Assembly: GCA_905480075.1 (NCBI GenBank)
Contig: CAJQOX010000067.1
Coordinates: 1-40,048 of the forward strand
Direction: 5' to 3'
DNA from: an uncultured Aureispira sp.
Lineage (GTDB): Bacteria > Bacteroidota > Bacteroidia > Chitinophagales > Saprospiraceae
Length of the DNA: 40,048 bases
Part shown: positions 1 to 7,938 of the stretch, piece by piece
How positions within the stretch are numbered: the stretch's first letter is position 1
Layout: each line of letters opens with the position of its first letter
Notes under the pieces: generated by a model
Told to the model about the DNA's origin: nothing
The model's database searches: none
Seen by the model: only the letters and a program-made list of their open reading frames with translations
Made by a program: the position numbers and the translations under genes

Positions 1-1
1 T

Positions 2-547
2 ATGAAAGGAATAATATTCAACATTGCAGAAGATTTCATTGTTTTGAATCATGGGGAAGATGTCTTTGAAGATATTATACTCAATTGTAATTTAAAAACC
101 ACAGAACCCTTTGTTGGTCCCGGTACTTATTCTGATGACGACATGCTAGAAATAATCAGGGTAGCCACAGAAAAATTGAATGTCAGTGCAGATGCTCTTT
201 TGAAAGAACTTGGCAGGTTTTCTTTTTCTCAGCTGTTTAAACGCTATCCCAACTTCGTTACTCCACACGATGATGCCAAGACTTTTCTAATGACCGTTGA
301 CGGTATTATTCATGTAGAAGTAAGAAAACTTTATCAAGATACTCAATTGCCTGTTTTTCAGTATAAGGACATATCCGAAAATGAGTTGGTTATTATTTAT
401 TTCAGTAAAAGGAAATTATATTCTTTTATGTCCGGTCTGATTAATGGTGTTGCAGACCATTTCAATATCAAAATAACTCAGGAAAATAATATTTATACAG
501 AAGATGGAAATGAATTTTGCAAATACCATCTCAAATTTCATAAATGA
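2..547 (+). CDS. H-NOX (HNOB) haem-based gas sensor
   Basis: This 181-residue protein matches the H-NOX family, which binds haem and senses NO (or O2 in some anaerobes). It has the usual single-domain length. The proximal haem ligand is expected at His104, in the IIHVEVRKLYQD context, followed by Pro117. The haem-propionate clamp YxSxR is present as Y133, S135 and R137. No signal peptide or membrane segment is seen, so it should be cytoplasmic. The stop codon overlaps the start of the next gene in an ATGA arrangement, so the two are translationally coupled. Stand-alone bacterial H-NOX proteins usually control a neighbouring kinase or cyclase, so this one most likely regulates the kinase downstream. 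The start lies at the window edge, so upstream partners and the promoter are not visible. NO rather than O2 as ligand is an inference: I did not identify the distal-pocket Tyr that O2 binders carry. Confidence 0.93.
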   Translation: MKGIIFNIAEDFIVLNHGEDVFEDIILNCNLKTTEPFVGPGTYSDDDMLEIIRVATEKLNVSADALLKELGRFSFSQLFKRYPNFVTPHDDAKTFLMTVDGIIHVEVRKLYQDTQLPVFQYKDISENELVIIYFSKRKLYSFMSGLINGVADHFNIKITQENNIYTEDGNEFCKYHLKFHK

Positions 548-1293
548 AAGAGTTTGAAAAAATTAAAAAAAAGCTTCAGATAGCAGAAAAAAAAATTCGT
601 ATTCTCGAAGATATGGTTGAAAATAATACCAGAGAATTATTTTTATTTAACCAAAAATTGCTTTCTAAAAACAAAGAAAAGGATACACTCTTAAAAGAAA
701 TTCACCACAGGGTAAAAAATAATCTTCAGATAATTACAGGACTTCTTTCTTTACAATCCTACTATATAGAAGACAATCAGTTAAAAACTATTTTTAGTAA
801 CAGTCAAATGAGAATTAATTCTATGGCACTTGTTCATGAAATGTTGTATCAGACTGAAAATTTATCTAAAATAAATTACAAAAACTATCTTAATGATTTA
901 GCATCTGCTCTTTGTTCTACTTTAAATAAAACTAACAAAGTTTCTATATTAATAGATTGCGAGGAAATTTTTTTTAGTATTGAATCAGCGGTGCCTTTAG
1001 GATTATTAGTTAATGAAATCTTAACGAATTCTTTCAAACATGGTTTTAATTCCCTGAATGGTGAGGTATACATAAGAATCAAAAAGATAGATGCTTCAAA
1101 TGAATTTAGACTTGAAATCGGAGATAATGGAATTGGTTATTCAGAAGAAATTAATTCAAAAAATAATTCACTTGGGTTGAAATTAATACAAAATTTATCC
1201 AAACAATTAGGTGGAAAAATTTTAAAAGATAATAATATAAAAGGGACGAATTATATACTAAATTTTAAAGAAGTTGATTCTCAAATATTATAA
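544..1293 (+). CDS. Soluble HisKA_2-type sensor histidine kinase, partner of H-NOX
   Basis: The 249-residue protein begins with a charged coiled-coil region (about residues 1-48) and has no membrane segment or PAS/GAF sensor. The dimerisation/phosphoacceptor segment carries EIHHRVKNNLQ at residues 52-62, the signature of the HisKA_2 family, with His54/His55 as the phosphorylation site. An HATPase domain follows. Its N-box is NEILTNSFKH, its G1 box is GDNGIGY and a later GLKLIQ segment completes the nucleotide site. The gene overlaps the H-NOX stop codon (ATGA), so the H-NOX protein is the likely sensor input. No response regulator lies within the visible neighbourhood. Its 3' end overlaps the convergent DUF2891 gene by six bases, so the two genes share their final bases and no terminator separates them. 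Confidence 0.92.
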   Translation: MKEFEKIKKKLQIAEKKIRILEDMVENNTRELFLFNQKLLSKNKEKDTLLKEIHHRVKNNLQIITGLLSLQSYYIEDNQLKTIFSNSQMRINSMALVHEMLYQTENLSKINYKNYLNDLASALCSTLNKTNKVSILIDCEEIFFSIESAVPLGLLVNEILTNSFKHGFNSLNGEVYIRIKKIDASNEFRLEIGDNGIGYSEEINSKNNSLGLKLIQNLSKQLGGKILKDNNIKGTNYILNFKEVDSQIL

Positions 1294-2445
1294 TTTAATA
1301 TCTGATCTGTCCTCTTTGCAATGTAGTGCATATATAGCAAAACTTGCCAGCCAATGCTCTCCTTCATAATTCTCATCTGCAATATATGGTAGTGAATGTC
1401 TGATGTGCTGAAGGGCAATTTCTTCCAGGTGCTTGTACTGTGGCAGCGTTTCTGAAATCCCATACAGACACCATGCACGACTGAAGTTCAGTCCGTCGAG
1501 GTGAACAAGATGTCCGTCTTTTCTGTCTGAGACTATTCCGGGTTCCAGTTTGAAATCAGGAGAAGAGAGTTGTGGCAGGAATTTTTTGAGCCAGCCACTG
1601 AATTCTTTTTCAGACAAGACCTTTCTCATGATATCAATTTCTTCAAAACAGGGTGACAGGAAATCGTAGCCACCGGGTTCCCAGTTGAGGGGGGCATTGA
1701 CATCCTTCTGATAAAATGCTATGGCACGGTCGGCAATGGTATTTTTAAGTTCTTCATTTCCAGCAGATAAGGCATAGTCATAGGCAAAAGACAAGCCGAA
1801 ACCGGTATTTGTGTGGGTGCCTACTCTGATGGGATAAATTAATTTGGGAAGAAATTCAATGTAGTTATTGGCGATCAGACTGGTTAATGGATATAAATTT
1901 GTTTCCAGTTGTCTCGCTAAAGAATCATCCCAATTATGTAACTCCTCTGCTAGTTTTAGCAACCATGCCCAACCATAGGTGCGTTCATAGCTTTTGTTTT
2001 GAGGTTTTTTAAAATATTCAATTTCCTTAAGAATGTTTTCCCGGGAAATACGTTCTGCCAGTTTTTTACGAATAATATCCGCGTTTTCAAGATCAGGGAA
2101 TTGTTTGAGCAAAGAAACAAGGGACCAATGACCATGAACAGCAGAATGCCAGTCGAAGCAACCGTAAAAAGCAGGATGCAGAACTGCAGGGGCTTTAAGG
2201 TCTTCAGCTGTAGAAAGGGTCTGATTTAGTTTGTTGGGAAACTCCACATCCATACACCTCAGTGGAAGTTTGGAAAGTCGGTTGGCCTGATCGAGGTCCA
2301 GAACTACAGGTATTTTATTCATGGCACTATCTGCTTGAGCAATGTTTTGTTGGATATTAGTTTTGTCGGAGTTGACTTTTCTTTCACAGGAAAACGAAAG
2401 AAGAAATCCGATAAAAAAGAGGGCTGTTTTGATTAAAGGTTTCAT
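1288..2445 (-). CDS. DUF2891 family lipoprotein
   Basis: I chose the Met that gives MKPLIKTALFFIGFLLSF followed by Cys; the reading frame stays open 11 codons further upstream. This start gives a clean lipoprotein signal with the lipobox LSFSC, so the 385-residue product is probably anchored in the envelope. The mature part is rich in Trp and His, with motifs such as DWHSAVHGHW, RTYGWAWLLKLAEEL, WEPGGYDFLSPC, GLNFSRAW and GEHWLASFA. These match the DUF2891 family, whose fold resembles alpha/alpha barrels of carbohydrate-active enzymes, but no reaction is established. It lies 49 bp downstream of the HEAT-repeat gene on the same strand and may be cotranscribed. Family membership is fairly secure; enzymatic activity is inference. 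Confidence 0.85.
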   Translation of the reverse strand: MKPLIKTALFFIGFLLSFSCERKVNSDKTNIQQNIAQADSAMNKIPVVLDLDQANRLSKLPLRCMDVEFPNKLNQTLSTAEDLKAPAVLHPAFYGCFDWHSAVHGHWSLVSLLKQFPDLENADIIRKKLAERISRENILKEIEYFKKPQNKSYERTYGWAWLLKLAEELHNWDDSLARQLETNLYPLTSLIANNYIEFLPKLIYPIRVGTHTNTGFGLSFAYDYALSAGNEELKNTIADRAIAFYQKDVNAPLNWEPGGYDFLSPCFEEIDIMRKVLSEKEFSGWLKKFLPQLSSPDFKLEPGIVSDRKDGHLVHLDGLNFSRAWCLYGISETLPQYKHLEEIALQHIRHSLPYIADENYEGEHWLASFAIYALHCKEDRSDIKL

Positions 2446-2494
2446 ATAAACAGTAATTGTGATATAGATTGAGGACAAGTAGATTCCTATCTTA

Positions 2495-3439
2495 TTAATC
2501 TGACTGATTTAGAAGTGTTTTCTGCTTTTCAAAATCAAAAAGTATGAATTGATCTTCCTTTTCCTTTAGTTTTATTGTAGTTAATTCAACAGGTTTTTTT
2601 AAATGTACAAATTTTAATGCTTTCTGTGCAATCTTATCCTCCGATTCTTTCATTTTTTGAGTAGCCATTATTGCTGTTTTCAGGGAATAATTGAAATTGA
2701 CATCAGAGGGTTTGGAAAAAGAGACTTTATCAACAAAAGAGGAAGCTTTAAGGATGATCGAACAATGTTTTCCCAGTAAGGGTAGGAATGATGGAACAAG
2801 TTCCTCGATTTGTTCAGTGTAATGCAAGATGTAGAAAGGCTGAAAAAGCCACCGAAGAATATGACCAAGTGCCCTTTCATCCCCTGTAAGGGCAAGCAAG
2901 TGCATCATCTTCTCACAGCCATAAATATTAAAATCCTGTGTGAGTGCTATGAGTGGTTTAACAATAGCTTTACCTGATATATCGATTTTATCCAATTTTC
3001 CTTTTGCTGTCAGCCATCTGATTTTATTTTGAATATGATTTGGGGTCCACTTAAATAACGTAAGTGTTCTCAGGGCGGCAATGCGCACAGTCTCAACTTC
3101 ATGGCTTAAAAAAGGAATTATTGTATTTGAATATTCTTCTCCATTAAAAATACCTAAAGCTTCAATTATAGAAATTATGTATTGATGAAATGCCAATTCT
3201 GATGATTCTTCTGCTGTGACTAACAATTCTGCCAAAACAGGAATTACTGACAGCTCGGATATTTGTACAAGAGAGTTAATAATCTCTGTTTTACAACTGT
3301 AATTTGTAAATTGGTCTTTATACAGAAGCTGTATCAATGCAGGAACAGCTGAAACAGACTTAAGCTTAGTAAGTTCTCTGATTGCTGACAATCGGTATTC
3401 TTCGACTTCTAATTTTAAGATAAGGCTGTTAATGTTCAT
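2495..3439 (-). CDS. HEAT-repeat protein
   Basis: A 314-residue soluble protein made of repeated helical pairs. Examples are the segments around YRLSAIRELTKLKSVSAVPA (about residues 16-35), IINSLVQISELSVIPVLAELL and VETVRIAALRTLTLFKW. The spacing and the Ala/Leu/Val-Pro-Leu pattern are those of HEAT/PBS-lyase-type repeats. These usually act as protein-binding scaffolds. No catalytic motif, signal peptide or membrane segment is visible. It is the first gene of a likely two-gene unit with the DUF2891 lipoprotein. A cellular role cannot be given from the sequence. Confidence 0.75.
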   Translation of the reverse strand: MNINSLILKLEVEEYRLSAIRELTKLKSVSAVPALIQLLYKDQFTNYSCKTEIINSLVQISELSVIPVLAELLVTAEESSELAFHQYIISIIEALGIFNGEEYSNTIIPFLSHEVETVRIAALRTLTLFKWTPNHIQNKIRWLTAKGKLDKIDISGKAIVKPLIALTQDFNIYGCEKMMHLLALTGDERALGHILRWLFQPFYILHYTEQIEELVPSFLPLLGKHCSIILKASSFVDKVSFSKPSDVNFNYSLKTAIMATQKMKESEDKIAQKALKFVHLKKPVELTTIKLKEKEDQFILFDFEKQKTLLNQSD

Positions 3440-3630
3440 TTTTTTCAGCTATTAGTAGTTGGGGTTTCTGAAATAATAATAAAGTATTTAATTTTATAAT
3501 CTAAAGTAAAGTATCTTAAAACAAAAGTCCTGAAAATTCGTTTTCTTTATATAAGCAATTTAATAAATTCAATTCTATTAATAGCTATCTGAAATAATTA
3601 TAGATATTAATTTAGTTAAACAAGAAATAA

Positions 3631-4866
3631 ATGAGAGGAATTTTGTTTTGGATAATTATTTTATTTCTGAAGCCTTATTTGTATATCAGTATTTATCGTT
3701 TTTTTGATAATAAATTATTTAAACGCCTGACTATTGTTTTTCTTGTATTTTCTATTTTTTCTGTTGTTGCAGGAATTTACTATATGCGAACTATTTTTTC
3801 AGGAGGGTTAAGTGCTATGACCTTTTGGCCTAATTTTTCTTTGGCACTGATGCTTTCCTTTTTTATCTGTGAAACATTAACTGCTGCGTTTTTTTTATTT
3901 CAGGATATTCTCTTTTTAATCATTTTTCTTTCAAAAAAAATAGTCAATAATTCTACTTCTGAATCAGGTTCAAGGCGTAATTTTATCAAAAAAGCAGGTG
4001 TCTTGTTCGGTGGCTTTACCTTTTCATCCTATTTATATGGAATAACTTTTGGAAAATATAATTTTAAAGTAGTAAACCAAATGCTGAATATTAAGGGAAT
4101 TCCTGATGCTTTTGATGGCTTTAAAATTGCTCATATTTCTGATATTCATGCAGGTAGTTTTGATAATCCTGAATCTGTTAGAAAAGGGTTCAAACTATTG
4201 CAGGAACAAAAGGCAGATGTGATTGTTTTTACCGGGGACCTTGTTAATAGTTATGCTGCCGAAATAGAGCCTTATCTTCAGGATTTGAGTAATCTGAGTG
4301 CTCCTTTCGGGAAATTCTCGGTTTTGGGCAACCATGATTATTCCATGTATAAAAGAATGTTCAAAAACAAGGAGCATCGGGAAAAAAATGTGGAAACAAT
4401 TAAGAATCATCATCATAATTCAGGATTTAGATTATTGCTGAACGAAAATCTTAAAATTGAAAAAGACGGACAGTATTTTATGCTTTCAGGAGTTGAAAAC
4501 TGGGGGAGGTCTCATCACTTCCCTAAACTGGGAGACTTGGATTTGGCTACTTCAGGTTCTGAGGAGGAGGATTTCATTGTCCTTTTGTCTCATGATCCTA
4601 CACATTGGGAAGATAAGGTGAAAAATTACCACAAGCATATTCATCTTACCCTAAGCGGTCATACGCATGGAATGCAGATGGGAATAGACCTTCCTTCTTT
4701 TAAATGGAGCCCAATAAAATATTTCTACAAGCACTGGGCAGGTTTGTATGAGGAAAATGGCAAATATTTATATGTCAACCGAGGTTTTGGTTTTTTAGGA
4801 TTTGCAGGAAGGGTAGGGGTCTATCCTGAAATAACAGTTTATGAATTAAAAAAGGGGAAAGCCTGA
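3631..4866 (+). CDS. Membrane-anchored calcineurin-type metallophosphoesterase (YkuE/YaeI-like)
   Basis: The first 105 residues contain three or more hydrophobic segments. The catalytic domain starts near residue 150. All five metal-binding blocks of the calcineurin-like phosphoesterase fold are present: D171-x-H173, GD at 202-203, GNHD at 233-236, H321 and GHTH at 343-346. Relatives such as YkuE and YaeI act outside the cytoplasm on envelope substrates, including UDP-sugar lipids in some families. The substrate here is unknown. A SRRNFIKKAG segment at residues 114-123 followed by a short hydrophobic stretch resembles an internal Tat signal, placed between the membrane domain and the enzyme. 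If real, it would put the enzyme in the periplasm. The gene converges with upp and leaves only 19 bp between the two stops. Confidence 0.88.
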   Translation: MRGILFWIIILFLKPYLYISIYRFFDNKLFKRLTIVFLVFSIFSVVAGIYYMRTIFSGGLSAMTFWPNFSLALMLSFFICETLTAAFFLFQDILFLIIFLSKKIVNNSTSESGSRRNFIKKAGVLFGGFTFSSYLYGITFGKYNFKVVNQMLNIKGIPDAFDGFKIAHISDIHAGSFDNPESVRKGFKLLQEQKADVIVFTGDLVNSYAAEIEPYLQDLSNLSAPFGKFSVLGNHDYSMYKRMFKNKEHREKNVETIKNHHHNSGFRLLLNENLKIEKDGQYFMLSGVENWGRSHHFPKLGDLDLATSGSEEEDFIVLLSHDPTHWEDKVKNYHKHIHLTLSGHTHGMQMGIDLPSFKWSPIKYFYKHWAGLYEENGKYLYVNRGFGFLGFAGRVGVYPEITVYELKKGKA

Positions 4867-4885
4867 TTTCTGAATTATCCAATCT

Positions 4886-5539
4886 TTAATCCCTGTATTT
4901 TTTACCATATGCTAGGTCTCCGGCATCTCCAAGGCCAGGTACGATATAAGAACGTGCTGTTAACTCTTCGTCTATTGCAGCAGTCCATATCGTAGCATCA
5001 GGATGTGTCCTGTTAACATTATCTATAGCTTCTGCTGAGGCTATTACTACTGCAATGTGAAGATGACTTGGATCGCCAAAAGCTTTAAGTGAATTGATGG
5101 AAGTTGTCATGGATTTACCTGTTGCCAACATAGGGTCACAGACAATAAGAGGTCTGTTGTCAATCCGGGGACAGGACACATGGTCCATCTTAATTTCGAA
5201 GGTTCCATCTTTTCTGTGTCTTCTGTATGCAGAAACAAAGGCATTGTCGGCCTGGTCGAAAAAGTTTAGAAATCCTTGATGTAGTGGAATGCCGGCTCGG
5301 AGAATGGTTGCTATTACAGGTTGTGCTGCAATAACTCTTGATTGTGCAATGCCCATAGGGGTCTCGACATCGATGTCGGCAAAGTCCATCTTTTTACTTA
5401 TTTCGTAAGCAAAAATTTCTCCGATTCGTTCCAGGTTTTTTCTAAAACGAAGTCTGTCTGCCTGGATATCAACATCACGCAGTTCAGTAATATATTGATT
5501 AACAAGTGAACTCTGTTTCGATAAATCGATGATTGCCAT
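4886..5539 (-). CDS. upp: Uracil phosphoribosyltransferase
   Basis: This enzyme makes UMP from uracil and PRPP in pyrimidine salvage. The 217-residue protein has the PRPP-binding loop LIVCDPMLATGKSM at residues 131-144 and the uracil-recognition segment PGLGDAGDLAYG near residues 201-212. Both are diagnostic of UPRT. The TILRAG and AYRRHRKDG segments also fit. The length is normal for the family and the start ATG gives the usual short N-terminus. It is transcribed away from the exosortase-like gene and converges with the metallophosphoesterase gene. It seems to be a single-gene unit. Confidence 0.96.
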   Translation of the reverse strand: MAIIDLSKQSSLVNQYITELRDVDIQADRLRFRKNLERIGEIFAYEISKKMDFADIDVETPMGIAQSRVIAAQPVIATILRAGIPLHQGFLNFFDQADNAFVSAYRRHRKDGTFEIKMDHVSCPRIDNRPLIVCDPMLATGKSMTTSINSLKAFGDPSHLHIAVVIASAEAIDNVNRTHPDATIWTAAIDEELTARSYIVPGLGDAGDLAYGKKYRD

Positions 5540-5671
5540 AAAAGTAAATTTTATATAGACGCTTTAATGCTATTGTCAAAGTCTAAATTAAACAAAAAAG
5601 AAAATAAACCGCTTGTATTACTGAAAATTTTAATAAAAAAATAAAAAACTTTGTGAAATCAATTTGAAAAC

Positions 5672-6361
5672 TTGGTTTATATTATTAAAAAGATTAATTT
5701 ATACTTGTTCTTTTATCTTATCAGAATAATATCAATATTTAATGCCTTGCCAAATTTTCTGAAAAAAAATCCGATTTTAAGTAAATTTTTACTTCGGTTG
5801 CTTTTGTTTTTTATTGTGTGGAAGACCGCCTATTTTTTTATATGGAGGGTGGATTCACTCGGGACTGCCTACCATGATTTTTCTGTTTGGTTTATAGGGG
5901 GTATTCTCTATTGTACTTCTTTGTTTCTTGAACTGTTACAGTACGACCCTATTGTCGATTATGCTGCAAGAACAATAAGAACTGCCGGAGAATACTATGC
6001 TTCTGAGGAATTCAGTCAGTGGGAGACTTTGGGAGTGGAAGTGGGAGAACCCTGTATTGGATATGGTGTCATGTATTTGTTTTTTGCCCTGATATCTTCC
6101 TTTCCGGGCCACAACAAGGTGAAACTTTGGTTTATTCCTATGGGGCTGAGTTTTATCTATGTTTTGAATATTCTACGGATTTCCCTTCTTACTATTTTAG
6201 TGAAATTCAAACCGGAAATATGGGAAATGAACCATAAGTTTGTGTTTAAAATAGTAGTATATGCTCTCGTGTTTTTTCTTTGGACACGATGGTTTAAAAT
6301 GGTAGAGAACAAGAAAAAAGCTGAATCTATTGAACCTGATATTGAAGAATCTCCCGCTTAG
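5672..6361 (+). CDS. Exosortase/archaeosortase family membrane protein, orphan
   Basis: A very hydrophobic 229-residue protein with about six membrane segments. The three residues expected for the exosortase/archaeosortase catalytic site are in order: Cys128 (GEPCIGYGVMY), Arg169 (NILRISLL) and His188 (MNHKFVFKIVVY). Members cleave and transfer proteins bearing C-terminal sorting signals of the PEP-CTERM type. The reading frame has no upstream ATG; a TTG at 5672 is the earliest usable start I see, so the N-terminus is uncertain. The true start could be an unusual codon somewhat downstream. There is no recognisable cargo, EPS cluster or exosortase-associated gene beside it: it is divergent from upp and convergent with a sugar symporter. 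Family call is confident; substrate is unknown. Confidence 0.82.
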   Translation: MVYIIKKINLYLFFYLIRIISIFNALPNFLKKNPILSKFLLRLLLFFIVWKTAYFFIWRVDSLGTAYHDFSVWFIGGILYCTSLFLELLQYDPIVDYAARTIRTAGEYYASEEFSQWETLGVEVGEPCIGYGVMYLFFALISSFPGHNKVKLWFIPMGLSFIYVLNILRISLLTILVKFKPEIWEMNHKFVFKIVVYALVFFLWTRWFKMVENKKKAESIEPDIEESPA

Positions 6362-6385
6362 ATTAAGTCGCTGCTGCATCCTCAT

Positions 6386-6405
6386 GAATAAATACAGATT
6401 TATTC
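6386..6405. terminator. AT-rich hairpin between convergent genes
   Basis: An eight-base-pair perfect stem (gaataaat / atttattc) with a four-base acag loop lies in the 45-bp gap between the exosortase-like gene and the convergent symporter gene. It could serve as a weak bidirectional terminator. The stem is AT-rich and there is no clear T-run, so this is tentative. Confidence 0.3.
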
Positions 6406-7761
6406 CTATCTAATATTATTAGTTTCCTCGAAACGCACTTTATACCCAAAATACAGGATATAGGAATAGCAAGACAACAAGAGTAAAAATGCCATTTTGA
6501 AGCCTGCCTGATCTATAAAATAACCATACATGGGTGGGATAAGGGCTCCTCCTACTATCATAGTACACAGAATTCCGGAAGCCTGAGGTTTTAAGTCGCC
6601 CACATCCTTAATTGAAAGGGTGAAAATGGTGGGAAACATAATAGAATTGAACAAACCTACTGCAAGAATTGACCACATGGAAAGTAGTCCTGTGGTATTC
6701 ATGGAAATTAGTATCATCCCCAATGCTCCTCCCGCAAAGCAGGATAAAACTATTGCAGGATTGAAAATTTTGGTCAGGTATGCCCCTACAAAACGACCAA
6801 TCATTGCACCCGACCAGTAAAAGGTTACAAAAGCGCCGACTATTGCTTTTTTGTCCATAGACCCAAGGTCCGCATTCAGCAGGTTTGATGCAATGTCAGA
6901 CATCCATGAAGTACTTTGAATAAGGGTATGCATTTCCATACTGATAAAGTAGTTGACCAGATAACTCCCGATAGCGACTTCTGCCCCTACATAGACCAAA
7001 ATGCCGAAGGCACCCATCATCAGGGTTTTATTCTCTAAGGCTTTGCGATACCCCTTGTTTGATACTGTCTGAATAAGTGTAGGAAGTTTGACAAAAGCAA
7101 AAAGAATTGCCAGAAAAATAATGGCAGCAGTAATGACAAGAAAGGGAGATTGAACCGCGGTGGCTTCTCCTATCAGATAAGTGTTTTTTTCTGCTTCGGA
7201 AAGTATAGCTATTTCTTCCTCGGTTTTCACCGTATCACTAAGCAGAAACATGGCACCAATGATAGGTGCAATCGCTGTTCCCAGAGAATTAAAAGCCTGT
7301 GCAAGGTTCAAACGACTTGATGCTCCTTTTTTATCACCCAAAGCAGCCACAAAAGGATTGGCTGCCACCTGAAGAATAGTCATACCGCCAGCAAGAACAA
7401 AATAAGCAAGCAAAAAGATACTGAACTGACGGAAATCAGCGGCAGGGTAAAAAAGAAAACATCCGAAAGCCATCGTCAACAGCCCTAAAATGATGCCTTT
7501 TTTATATCCAATTTTTGAAAGAACAAACCCTGCAGGAATGGAAAGAAGAAAATAGGCCATGAAAAAGGCAAACTGAACCAAGCCTGCCTGAAAATAATTC
7601 AAGGTGAACAATTCTTTAATCCTTGGAATCAGAGAATCCACCAAAACCGTAATAAAGCCCCAAAGGAAAAACAGGGAAGTCAGGGCTATAAAGGGGAAAA
7701 GAAATTTACTTTTATTTGTATGATCTTCTGATGGTATATTTTCCGATTTCTGATCTTCCAT
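6406..7761 (-). CDS. FucP-type sugar:proton symporter (MFS)
   Basis: A 451-residue protein with about twelve membrane segments and a short hydrophilic N-terminus. It belongs to the FHS branch of the major facilitator superfamily, which includes the fucose permease FucP and glucose/galactose transporters. Typical segments are FLWGFITVLVDSLIPRIK, ILQVAANPFVAALGDKK, LNLAQAFNSLGTAIAPIIG and the loop at the domain junction. It imports a hexose together with protons across the inner membrane. The exact sugar cannot be told from sequence. No sugar kinase or isomerase gene adjoins it. Confidence 0.88.
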   Translation of the reverse strand: MEDQKSENIPSEDHTNKSKFLFPFIALTSLFFLWGFITVLVDSLIPRIKELFTLNYFQAGLVQFAFFMAYFLLSIPAGFVLSKIGYKKGIILGLLTMAFGCFLFYPAADFRQFSIFLLAYFVLAGGMTILQVAANPFVAALGDKKGASSRLNLAQAFNSLGTAIAPIIGAMFLLSDTVKTEEEIAILSEAEKNTYLIGEATAVQSPFLVITAAIIFLAILFAFVKLPTLIQTVSNKGYRKALENKTLMMGAFGILVYVGAEVAIGSYLVNYFISMEMHTLIQSTSWMSDIASNLLNADLGSMDKKAIVGAFVTFYWSGAMIGRFVGAYLTKIFNPAIVLSCFAGGALGMILISMNTTGLLSMWSILAVGLFNSIMFPTIFTLSIKDVGDLKPQASGILCTMIVGGALIPPMYGYFIDQAGFKMAFLLLLSCYSYILYFGYKVRFEETNNIR

Positions 7762-7938
7762 TTTTCCTTTTTTATTAGTATTAATTTGCTAAGAAAGTAA
7801 ATATATAGCTTTATCAATCAAAAATATCAATATTTAAATTGGAAATTAAATACTAAGATTCTGAAAAATGTAATTAATCAAATAATTTTATCAATTTTGA
7901 GTTAATGTTACTATTTTTTCATAAAACACATAAATAAA

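Noticed and set aside
2446-2478. Upstream start for the DUF2891 lipoprotein
   Set aside because: It would place eleven extra residues before the signal peptide and lipobox.
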